A DNA stretch of 36,336 nt from Flavobacteriaceae bacterium (lineage in GTDB: Bacteria > Bacteroidota > Bacteroidia > Flavobacteriales > Flavobacteriaceae), in the NCBI GenBank assembly GCA_029938265.1, contig JAOZVI010000011.1, positions 1-36,336 of the forward strand, written 5' to 3'. The stretch's first letter is position 1. The number at the start of each line of letters is the position of its first letter. The translations under genes and the position numbers were made by a program. Shown here in pieces: positions 1 to 6,990 of the stretch. The notes beneath the pieces are model-generated. The model ran no database searches. It was not told where the DNA came from and saw nothing but the letters and a program-made list of their open reading frames with translations.

Positions 1-587
1 ACAAACTCCTTAAAATTTTTAGCTAATTCTTTACCTTTTTCAAAGGCTTCTAAATTGAGCTTTACAATTTTTTCACTTTTACGCTGAAACAATTTTTTTA
101 TTGCATCGGTCATACTTTTTTCAGGAATTGGAAGTAAAGTTGAAGCAGCACCTAATAAAACCATATTTGCAGCTTTTGAGTTACCAATTTTTTTTGCTAC
201 GGAAGTTGCATTGATAATAATGTGATTTTGATGTGTTTTTATTTGTTTATAGACCTCATCTTTTTTTGGATAATCAAAAATATTTTCAAAGGGTTTTGAA
301 TCGGTGATCAACCATCCATCTTTCTTTAAATAAGGTAAATAACGCAATAATTCCATCGGTTCAACTGATAAGATCATATCAGCCTTTTCTTTAGGAATCA
401 GATCGGAATATATTTCATTATCTGAAATTCGAACATGCGATTGTACAGCACCGCCTCGCTGACTCATTCCGTGAACTTCTGATTGTTTTACATTTAAATT
501 TTCGCTTAAAGCAGCGGTATCCAAAACAGCGGCTATTGTCAAAATTCCTTGACCTCCTACACCTGATATTATAATATTTGTATTCAT
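1..587 (-). CDS. iorB: Indolepyruvate oxidoreductase subunit beta (partial, runs off left edge)
   Basis: This is the small gamma-type subunit of the arylpyruvate:ferredoxin oxidoreductase, which with IorA decarboxylates indolepyruvate and related aryl 2-oxo acids to acyl-CoA. The start ATG is at 585-587 and 195 codons are visible before the window edge, close to the usual full length of about 195-200 residues, so little is missing. The N-terminus reads MNTNIIISGVGGQGILT, with the glycine-rich GVGGQG at residues 9-14 typical of this subunit, and SEVHGMSQRGGAVQSHVR follows further in, also characteristic. It starts 14 bases after the iorA stop codon, so the two are one transcription unit. No stop codon is seen, and there is no sign of damage. 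Confidence 0.9.
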   Translation of the reverse strand, partial: MNTNIIISGVGGQGILTIAAVLDTAALSENLNVKQSEVHGMSQRGGAVQSHVRISDNEIYSDLIPKEKADMILSVEPMELLRYLPYLKKDGWLITDSKPFENIFDYPKKDEVYKQIKTHQNHIIINATSVAKKIGNSKAANMVLLGAASTLLPIPEKSMTDAIKKLFQRKSEKIVKLNLEAFEKGKELAKNFKEF

Positions 588-601
588 AAAGGTTAGTCTA
601 T

Positions 602-2212
602 TTAATTTTTAATGGATGCAATTTTTTGTTTGATCTCTTCTTTTTTATTACTTGGTATTCTGACGCATGCACGTTGAGCGAGAATTACTGAAACACCTTT
701 ATAATTGAGTTCTTTGCGTAAAACTGCAACAATTTCATCGTGATTTTTTCTTAACGGAATAACAGTAATAAAATGTTTGGGATCAACGCCAATTCCTAAA
801 CATATATTTTTTATTCTGCCCAAAGCAGAAGAGTCTTGTGCACCAGTCATTGCAACAGCAGAATTATCAGAAATAATAATGGTTATGGGTGTATTTTCGT
901 AAACAGCATCTAATAATCCGGTCATTCCTGAATGTGTAAAGGTAGAATCACCTATAATGGCAATTGCATTTTCCATTCCGCTGTCTGCAGCACCTTTTGC
1001 CATAGTAATAGATGCGCCCATATCAATTAATGTGTTGATCGTATTCAAAGGAGGAAGTGCACCCAAAGCATAGCAGCCAATATCGCCAAATACATTTTTA
1101 TCTCCAATTTCAGGAATTAATTCATTGATTGCGTTAAACATATCGGTATGGCCACAACCATCACAAAGTTGCGGAGGCCTGTTAGAAACTACATCCGGAA
1201 TTACTTCATCAATATCTTTTGTTAAGCCTAGAGCTTTACCAACTACATTAGGTGTCAACTCTCCGGTAAAAGGAAGATCACCACTTAATTTACCGATTAT
1301 CTTAGGATTCTCTTCAAAATAATCGTGTAGGATCTCCTCAATAAAAGGGTATCCCTCTTCAACAACCAAGACCATTTTGCAATGATCATACAAGGCTTTG
1401 ATCTGATCTTTAGGCATTGGATATTGTGAAATTTTTAAAATTGAATAATCACTATCTTCTCCAATATTTTCCATTACGTAGTTATGGGCAATTCCACTAC
1501 AGATGATACCGAGATTAGAATCTTTTAGTTCGAGTTTATTGAATTTTGATAATTCCGAACTTTTGATCATCAAATCTTTTTTACTGATCAATGTTTGATA
1601 TTGATTTCTGGCAAAGGCAGGAATAAGTGCAAAACGCTTGGTGTCAACCGGTAATTGCATACCGTTTTGAGTTCTTCTTTCTTTAAATACAACACCTGCT
1701 CTTGAATGTGATAAACGAGTTACCATTCTCAATAGAATGGGTAATTGAAACTCTTCTGACAGGTCAAAAGCATAATGCATCATATTATAGGCATCTTGCT
1801 GATTAGAAGGTTCTAAAATTGGAATTTGGGCAAATTTCCCATAAAATCTGGAATCTTGTTCGTTTTGAGAAGAATGCATAGAAGGATCATCGGCTACAAC
1901 TACGACCAAACCGCCATTTATTCCGGAAACAGCCATGTTCATAAAAACATCTGAAGCAACGTTTAAGCCTACGTGTTTCATTACAACCATAGACCTTTTT
2001 CCGGTATAAGACATACCTAAAGCTGCTTCCATAGCAGTTTTTTCATTGACTGACCAGGTTGAATGAATTCCTAAACTTTTAGCAGTTTTTGATTTTTGAA
2101 TATATTCGGTAACCTCTGTTGATGGTGTACCTGGATAGGCATAAACCCCTGATAATCCAGCGTCAATAGCTCCTTGAGCCAATGCTTCATTCCCTAGAAC
2201 TAAATTTCTCAT
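602..2212 (-). CDS. iorA: Indolepyruvate oxidoreductase subunit alpha, without ferredoxin domain
   Basis: The large ThDP-binding subunit, 536 residues. The N-terminal pyrimidine-binding domain opens with GNEALAQGAIDAG, and YPGTPSTE lies at 26-33. The ThDP/Mg motif is GDS at 421-423 with the asparagine ligand at N450. RPPQLCDGCGH (345-355) matches the family RPPxLCxGCxH block. Many IorA proteins continue for roughly 80-100 residues as a ferredoxin-like domain with two 4Fe-4S clusters. Here the protein ends soon after QRACVRIPS, and no CxxCxxC cluster-ligand pattern exists. The start ATG at 2210-2212 gives a normal N-terminus. iorB begins 14 bases after the stop, leaving no room for a frameshifted remnant of the missing domain. 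Function is confident; the electron acceptor is uncertain. Confidence 0.9.
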   Translation of the reverse strand: MRNLVLGNEALAQGAIDAGLSGVYAYPGTPSTEVTEYIQKSKTAKSLGIHSTWSVNEKTAMEAALGMSYTGKRSMVVMKHVGLNVASDVFMNMAVSGINGGLVVVVADDPSMHSSQNEQDSRFYGKFAQIPILEPSNQQDAYNMMHYAFDLSEEFQLPILLRMVTRLSHSRAGVVFKERRTQNGMQLPVDTKRFALIPAFARNQYQTLISKKDLMIKSSELSKFNKLELKDSNLGIICSGIAHNYVMENIGEDSDYSILKISQYPMPKDQIKALYDHCKMVLVVEEGYPFIEEILHDYFEENPKIIGKLSGDLPFTGELTPNVVGKALGLTKDIDEVIPDVVSNRPPQLCDGCGHTDMFNAINELIPEIGDKNVFGDIGCYALGALPPLNTINTLIDMGASITMAKGAADSGMENAIAIIGDSTFTHSGMTGLLDAVYENTPITIIISDNSAVAMTGAQDSSALGRIKNICLGIGVDPKHFITVIPLRKNHDEIVAVLRKELNYKGVSVILAQRACVRIPSNKKEEIKQKIASIKN

Positions 2213-2324
2213 TACTTAATTTTTTTACGGGTTAAAATTAGTAGTATTGTTAAAATTATTATATGATTTTCATCATAAATAAAATTTATTAGTGAATTTC
2301 ATAAAAATATTTAATTATTACAAA

Positions 2325-2357
2325 TTTTGTTTACGAAGATCGAGTTTTGTAAATTTA
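2325..2357 (+). promoter_or_regulatory. Putative promoter of yqhD
   Basis: A TTTTG at 2325-2329 and TAAATTTA at 2350-2357 (7 of 8 matches to the Bacteroidota -7 box TAnnTTTG) are separated by 20 bases, and the ATG follows 24 bases later. The region is the divergent iorA/yqhD spacer. I found no equally good box facing iorA. Confidence 0.35.
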
Positions 2358-2381
2358 TAACAAAATAAAAAACTTGATAAA

Positions 2382-3536
2382 ATGGATAATTTTGAATTAT
2401 ATAACCCTGTAAAACTCATTTTCGGAAAAGGTGAAATTTCTAAACTTTCTGAAAATATTGATAAAAAATCAAAAGTGTTGCTAACTTATGGTGGTGGAAG
2501 TATAAAGAGTAACGGAATTTACAAACAAGTTAAAAAGGCTCTTGAAGGTTATAATGTTATAGAATTTGGAGGAATTGAACCTAATCCACAGTTTTCAACA
2601 TTGATGAAGGCTGTTGAATTGGCGAGAGATAAAAAGATTGATTTTATCCTTGCTGTTGGAGGTGGATCTGTAATAGATGGAAGTAAATTTTTATCAGTAG
2701 CTATTCCTTTTAAAGGGGATGAATGGAGTATTTTAACAGGAAATGTAAAGATAGAATCAGGTATTTCTCTCGGAACAGTTCTTACTTTACCCGCAACCGG
2801 AACGGAAATGAATTCAGGAGCAGTAATTTCAAGAAAAGAACTCAATGAAAAAAGGCCTTTTGGCAGTCCGTTTTGTTATCCAGAATTTTCGATTCTCGAC
2901 CCCAGTGTTGTTGCTTCATTACCTGAACGCCAGCTTAGAAATGGCGTAGTTGATGCTTTTGTACATGTTTTAGAGCAATATGTTACTTATCCTAATAATG
3001 CGCCTTTACAAGATAGAATTGCTGAAAGTATTTTAATAACTTTAACTGAGATTGGTGCAGGTGTTATAAGAGATCCTAACGATTATGACTTGGCTTCAAG
3101 CTTAATGTGGTGTGCTACAATGGCATTAAATGGTTTGATTAGTAAGGGAGTTCCTTCTGATTGGGGAACACATATGATCGGTCATGAACTAACAGCAATT
3201 TTTGGAACAGATCATGGACAAACTCTAGCAATTATTGGTCCAAATCTATACCTTAAACTTTTTGATTCTAAAAAAGAAAAATTAGCACAATATGGCAGAA
3301 GAGTTTGGATGCTTAAAGGTGAAAATGATGAAGTTGCAAAAGAAGCAATAAAAAGCACACAGAAATTCTTTACAGAAATGGGAATGAAAACCAAAATATC
3401 TGAAATAGCAACCGATTATGATCATGCTCCACAGGTAGTTTTTGATAAATTTAAAGAAAGAAACTGGTTGAAATTAGGTGAAAAAGGATTAATAACACCT
3501 CAGGTTGCAAAAGAGATAGTTGAAATGAGTTTTTAA
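2382..3536 (+). CDS. yqhD: NADPH-dependent iron-containing alcohol dehydrogenase / aldehyde reductase (YqhD type)
   Basis: A 384-residue group III metal-dependent alcohol dehydrogenase that closely follows E. coli YqhD (387 aa) along its whole length. YqhD reduces short-chain and lipid-peroxidation-derived aldehydes with NADPH. Visible signatures are TYGGGS (35-40) and AVGGGSVIDGSKF (91-103) for the cofactor, and LPATGTEMNSGAVISR. The metal ligands align with YqhD D194, H198, H267 and H281 as D191, H195, H264 and H278, a constant offset of three, so the active site is intact. It stands alone, divergent from iorAB; aldehyde detoxification or disposal of amino-acid-derived aldehydes is plausible. 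The ATG at 2382 gives an N-terminus collinear with YqhD. Confidence 0.9.
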   Translation: MDNFELYNPVKLIFGKGEISKLSENIDKKSKVLLTYGGGSIKSNGIYKQVKKALEGYNVIEFGGIEPNPQFSTLMKAVELARDKKIDFILAVGGGSVIDGSKFLSVAIPFKGDEWSILTGNVKIESGISLGTVLTLPATGTEMNSGAVISRKELNEKRPFGSPFCYPEFSILDPSVVASLPERQLRNGVVDAFVHVLEQYVTYPNNAPLQDRIAESILITLTEIGAGVIRDPNDYDLASSLMWCATMALNGLISKGVPSDWGTHMIGHELTAIFGTDHGQTLAIIGPNLYLKLFDSKKEKLAQYGRRVWMLKGENDEVAKEAIKSTQKFFTEMGMKTKISEIATDYDHAPQVVFDKFKERNWLKLGEKGLITPQVAKEIVEMSF

Positions 3537-3602
3537 TATTTTTATCCTGAATGGTTTTTAAAACCTTCCTGATTTGAATAATGTATTTATAAAAAATCAC
3601 AG

Positions 3603-3610
3603 TAACTTTG
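3603..3610 (+). promoter_or_regulatory. Putative -7 promoter box upstream of the hemC/hemD-like gene
   Basis: TAACTTTG is a perfect match to the Bacteroidota -7 consensus TAnnTTTG, about 50 bases upstream of the ATG at 3660. The nearest upstream TTTG (3573-3576) is 26 bases away, longer than usual for a -33 element, so only the -7 half is supported. Confidence 0.45.
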
Positions 3611-3659
3611 CTGCCGGAATTAAATTGTGCAATCATAATTCTTATAAAGCACCAAGATC

Positions 3660-5243
3660 ATGAGTAGAATTATTAAAATAGGTACACGTCCAAATAAACT
3701 TTCTCTTTGGCAGGCAAATACCGTTGCAAAGCAGTTGAATCATTTTGAGCATGAAACTGAGATCGTGATCATCGAAACTTTAGGGGATTTAAATTTGGGA
3801 AGTCCCAAATATGAGTTGACTGAAAATGACATTTTTACTCAAAATATTGATACTGCGCTTCTTGATGAAAAAATTGATATTGCAGTACATGCCTCAAAAG
3901 AGGTTTCTACAAACTTAAAAGAGGGAATTGTTCAGGCTGCTGTTTTAAAGCGGGGCGATTATAATGATGTATTGGTTTTTAAAGATAATGATGATTTTTT
4001 TAGCAATAAAGTTGCAACTATAGCAACTGAAAGTTTACGATGTAAGTCGCAATGGTTGTATCGCTACCCTAATCACAAGGTTGTGGGAATAAGCGGAAGT
4101 ATTGAAGAACAATTGCAAAAGTTAGATCAAAATGAATGGGATGGAGTTATTTTTGCAAAATCTGATCTGAAAAGATTAGAACTTTTACCAAAGAATCATT
4201 TAAAATTAGATTGGATTCTTCCTGCACCGGCACAAGGAACTATTATGATAACAGCTCGGGAAAATGATAGTGATATACTTACAATTTGTAAAGAACTGAA
4301 TGATCATGAAACCGAGATTTACGTCGGAATTGAACGTGATTTTCTTCGAACTTTAGATACATACCGTTCTTCACCTGTTGGAGCTTTGGCTACAATTAAT
4401 AAAGAAGAAACATTAAAATTTAAAGGTGCAATTTTTAGTATTGATGGAAAAGATAAAACAGAATTCTTAAAAGAAGTATCGGTTGATCATATAACTGATC
4501 TGGGAGAGTATGCTGCAAAATTTTTATTAGAAAGAGGTGGAAAAAAATTGATGCGAAAAGAGATCAATATCGATAAAGAAATATTGGTTTATTCTACAAA
4601 AGCATTATCACTTACGCAAAGAAGTTTTTTTAACGCCAATATTGGAGTTGAAATGGGTGATTTTATCAAAATAAGATTCAATCGTTTAAAACCTTCATTG
4701 GTTAAAGAACCTTTAAATAATATAGTTTTTGTAGATCAGAATGCTGTAGAATCAATATTGAATAATTATTCTTCCGATGAATTAAATTTTACAAATATCT
4801 ATTGTGTAGGTAGGAGAACCAGGCGTTTTATTGAAAAAAATATTGGTAAAGTGACTCATTATGAAAAGAGTATTGAAAAGTTAGCAGATTATTTAGAGAA
4901 TAATATTGAGATCAAAGAGATCAATTTATTCTGTGGAGTTGAAGATAATATGAAATTAAAAAATATTGAAATAAATAAAATTGAATGCTACAGAATACTG
5001 CAATCTCCGGTTAAAGTTGAAGATAAATTTAAAGGAATTCTTTTTTTTAGTCCAGCCGAAATCGAGAGTTATTTATATAAAAATAAAGCTGATGATAAAA
5101 TTGCCTTTTGTGTTGGTATATCTACTGCAAATGAGGCTGCTAAGATTTTTAATAATGTTATTACTGCAAAAATACCAACGGTTGATAGTATGATAAAATC
5201 AGTAAATAGTTTTTTTGAACAGAATACGCAAAAATCTAATTAA
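3660..5243 (+). CDS. HemC-HemD-like fusion protein with degenerate porphobilinogen deaminase active site
   Basis: A 527-residue protein: residues 1-300 resemble porphobilinogen deaminase (HemC) and 305-527 a uroporphyrinogen-III synthase (HemD)-like domain, the architecture of long flavobacterial HemC. The fold signatures remain (IGTRPNKLSLWQA at 7-19, LDWILPAPAQGTIMI at 183-197). Aligned to E. coli HemC, however, the cofactor-attaching Cys242 (in GGCQVPIG) is R236 (in TYRSSPVG). Catalytic Asp84 (HSMKD) is E81 (HASKE). Arg132 is C128, Arg149 is S145 and Arg155 is Q151. Arg11 and Arg176 equivalents are kept. The frame is open throughout, so it is not a decayed pseudogene. It probably does not make hydroxymethylbilane; it may be a repurposed paralogue. 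A LytTR regulator follows after 19 bases. Confidence 0.8.
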   Translation: MSRIIKIGTRPNKLSLWQANTVAKQLNHFEHETEIVIIETLGDLNLGSPKYELTENDIFTQNIDTALLDEKIDIAVHASKEVSTNLKEGIVQAAVLKRGDYNDVLVFKDNDDFFSNKVATIATESLRCKSQWLYRYPNHKVVGISGSIEEQLQKLDQNEWDGVIFAKSDLKRLELLPKNHLKLDWILPAPAQGTIMITARENDSDILTICKELNDHETEIYVGIERDFLRTLDTYRSSPVGALATINKEETLKFKGAIFSIDGKDKTEFLKEVSVDHITDLGEYAAKFLLERGGKKLMRKEINIDKEILVYSTKALSLTQRSFFNANIGVEMGDFIKIRFNRLKPSLVKEPLNNIVFVDQNAVESILNNYSSDELNFTNIYCVGRRTRRFIEKNIGKVTHYEKSIEKLADYLENNIEIKEINLFCGVEDNMKLKNIEINKIECYRILQSPVKVEDKFKGILFFSPAEIESYLYKNKADDKIAFCVGISTANEAAKIFNNVITAKIPTVDSMIKSVNSFFEQNTQKSN

Positions 5244-5262
5244 TTGATTTAAAGGCAACTTA

Positions 5263-6060
5263 ATGTTAACTAAAAAAATAAAATTTACATCAAATAAATT
5301 TGATAAGATCAAGATCTCCTTGATCGTAACAATTATTTTAGTATTTATTTTACTGTTTTTAAAACCATTTGATATGTTTTCATACATAACAAATGCTAAG
5401 TGGTATTTGTACTTTGGATATGGTGCAAGTTTATTTTTAGCCCATTTGATCACTATTTTTGTCGAAGATAGAATCTATCAAAGGCAAGATAAAAAATGGT
5501 ATATTAAAAATGAGATCTTTGTTAAATTACTGTACTTTTTTATCGCTAGTATAATTATATATTTTTACCATTTTTTATTTGTAAAAACGTTTCAAAAACC
5601 ATGGACAAGCTTTCCGGTTTTTGTCTTTAATTATACACTGCCTTTCTTTTTAATGTTTGTTCCTTTAATGATCTTTTACAGAAATTTAAAAGGAGAGATC
5701 TACAAAGAAGCAGAAAGAAAAATAAATTTTGAAGGGACTAATAAAAGCGAAAAATTTACTTTAAAACAAGAGGATATTTTATTTGCCAGGTCAGAGAATA
5801 ATTATGTATTTATTTATTATTTGGATGATGAATTGGTAAAAAAAATAATGTTGCGCAATACCTTATCTAAGGTTCAGAAACAAGCACTTTTTTTAATTAA
5901 ATCGCATCGTTCTTATTTGGTTAATCCAAAAAAAATTGATTCGTTAAAAGGAAATTCACAAAATGCCAATTTACTACTCAAATCTTTTGATGAAAAAATT
6001 CCTGTGTCAAAAACTTATTTTAAAAAGATTCAAGAGTTGAATTTTAATAAAGAATTATAG
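5263..6060 (+). CDS. Membrane-anchored LytTR-family DNA-binding regulator
   Basis: 265 residues. Four hydrophobic segments (about 18-36, 47-67, 85-107 and 116-139) form a membrane part, followed by a short linker rich in charged residues and a LytTR DNA-binding domain at about 165-258. Within it ARSENNYVFIYY (175-186), SHRSYLVNPKKI (214-225) and IPVSKTYFKKIQ are the typical blocks. There is no receiver domain, so it is not a classical response regulator; the membrane part probably senses or is gated by a partner. LytTR proteins generally bind paired direct repeats, and a perfect direct repeat lies just downstream at 6125-6155, in front of the next operon. It is 19 bases after the HemC/HemD-like gene and probably co-transcribed with it. 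Target and signal are not determined. Confidence 0.85.
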   Translation: MLTKKIKFTSNKFDKIKISLIVTIILVFILLFLKPFDMFSYITNAKWYLYFGYGASLFLAHLITIFVEDRIYQRQDKKWYIKNEIFVKLLYFFIASIIIYFYHFLFVKTFQKPWTSFPVFVFNYTLPFFLMFVPLMIFYRNLKGEIYKEAERKINFEGTNKSEKFTLKQEDILFARSENNYVFIYYLDDELVKKIMLRNTLSKVQKQALFLIKSHRSYLVNPKKIDSLKGNSQNANLLLKSFDEKIPVSKTYFKKIQELNFNKEL

Positions 6061-6124
6061 TTTAATTCAAAAATCCGAAATATTTTCATCCCAAATATTA
6101 TTATTTCACCATAAAAAACACTTT

Positions 6125-6155
6125 TTCACAACATTTCTTAGAAGTTCACAACATT
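6125..6155. repeat. 11-bp direct repeat TTCACAACATT, candidate LytTR operator
   Basis: TTCACAACATT occurs at 6125-6135 and again at 6145-6155, a perfect repeat with a 20-bp period, about two helical turns. On the minus strand each unit reads AATGTTGTGAA, which contains the GTT core of the LytTR half-site pattern as I recall it ([TA][AC][CA]GTTN[AG][TG]; AATGTTGTG fits 7 of 9 positions). It sits between the LytTR gene and the ydfG-headed operon, 56 bases before the latter's ATG. Confidence 0.5.
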
Positions 6156-6210
6156 GATTTTTAGTTGATATAAGTTAATTATTTATTTGCTTTATTAATA
6201 TAAAGAATTT

Positions 6211-6972
6211 ATGAGAAAAATAATTTTTATAACCGGTGCAACTTCCGGAATTGGCAAAGCTACTGCCCAAGTTTTTGCGAAAAATAATTATGATCTAATT
6301 ATAACTGGTAGAAGAAATGAAAAGTTAGAAGTAATGGCAAAGGAACTTTCAACTACTTATGGCATTGAGGTTTTTACACTCAATTTTGATATCAGAAAGA
6401 GAGCTTCAGTTAGAGAAGCAATTGCTTCGCTACCCGAAAAATGGAAAAATATTGATGTTCTATTGAATAATGCAGGTCTGGCTGTTGGATTTGACAAAAT
6501 TCAGGATGGATTTATTGATGACTGGGAAGCGATGATCGATACCAATATTAAAGGGTTATTATATGTTAGTCATGAACTAATTCCGCTCTTGATTAAAAAT
6601 AAAAAAGGCCATATCATTAATATAGGTTCAACCGCATCAAAAGTAGTTTATCAGGGAGGAAATGTGTATTGTGCAACAAAATTTGCTGTTGATGCATTAA
6701 GTCAGACTATGCGAATAGATCTCTTGGAACATAAAATATGCGTAACTCAAATTAATCCCGGAGCTGCTGAAACAGAATTTTCTATTGTACGATTTAAAGG
6801 GAATAAGGATCAAGCCGACAATGCCTATAAAGGGTATAAATCATTAACAGCTAAAGATATAGCTTCAACAATTTATTATGTCACAACTTTACCGGAGCAT
6901 GTTTGTATCAACGAATTAGAAATTACTGCTTTAGCACAAGCAAATAGTAATTATTTTAACAAAACAATCTAA
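6211..6972 (+). CDS. ydfG: YdfG-like NADP-dependent short-chain dehydrogenase
   Basis: A 253-residue classical SDR collinear with E. coli YdfG, which oxidises L-allo-threonine, serine and 3-hydroxy acids with NADP and reduces malonic semialdehyde. The nucleotide motif is TGATSGIG (8-15), followed by TGRR (32-35), which favours NADP. NNAG is at 86-89, and the catalytic residues are N112, S140, Y153 and K157. YdfG-specific blocks are present: DDWEAMIDTNIKGLLY, HIINIGSTA, ETEFSIVRFKGN and TTLPEHVCINELEI. It opens the five-gene co-directional group 6211-11605 and is 18 bases upstream of the ThDP enzyme. The native substrate could differ from that of YdfG in this context. Confidence 0.85.
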   Translation: MRKIIFITGATSGIGKATAQVFAKNNYDLIITGRRNEKLEVMAKELSTTYGIEVFTLNFDIRKRASVREAIASLPEKWKNIDVLLNNAGLAVGFDKIQDGFIDDWEAMIDTNIKGLLYVSHELIPLLIKNKKGHIINIGSTASKVVYQGGNVYCATKFAVDALSQTMRIDLLEHKICVTQINPGAAETEFSIVRFKGNKDQADNAYKGYKSLTAKDIASTIYYVTTLPEHVCINELEITALAQANSNYFNKTI

Positions 6973-6990
6973 AAAATAAAATAGAAAAAA

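Noticed and set aside
602-620. Frameshift truncation explaining the short IorA
   Set aside because: Only 14 bases separate its stop from the iorB start, so no remnant of the missing domain can be present.
1125-1322. Plus-strand reading frame within iorA
   Set aside because: Lies wholly inside a well-supported gene on the opposite strand and shows no family features.
3553-3565. GGTTTTTAAAACC after yqhD as a terminator
   Set aside because: Short stem with no usable loop and no T-run after it.
3660-5243. HemC/HemD-like gene as a pseudogene
   Set aside because: The 527-codon frame is open, both domains have normal length and the core fold motifs are retained; only active-site positions are altered.
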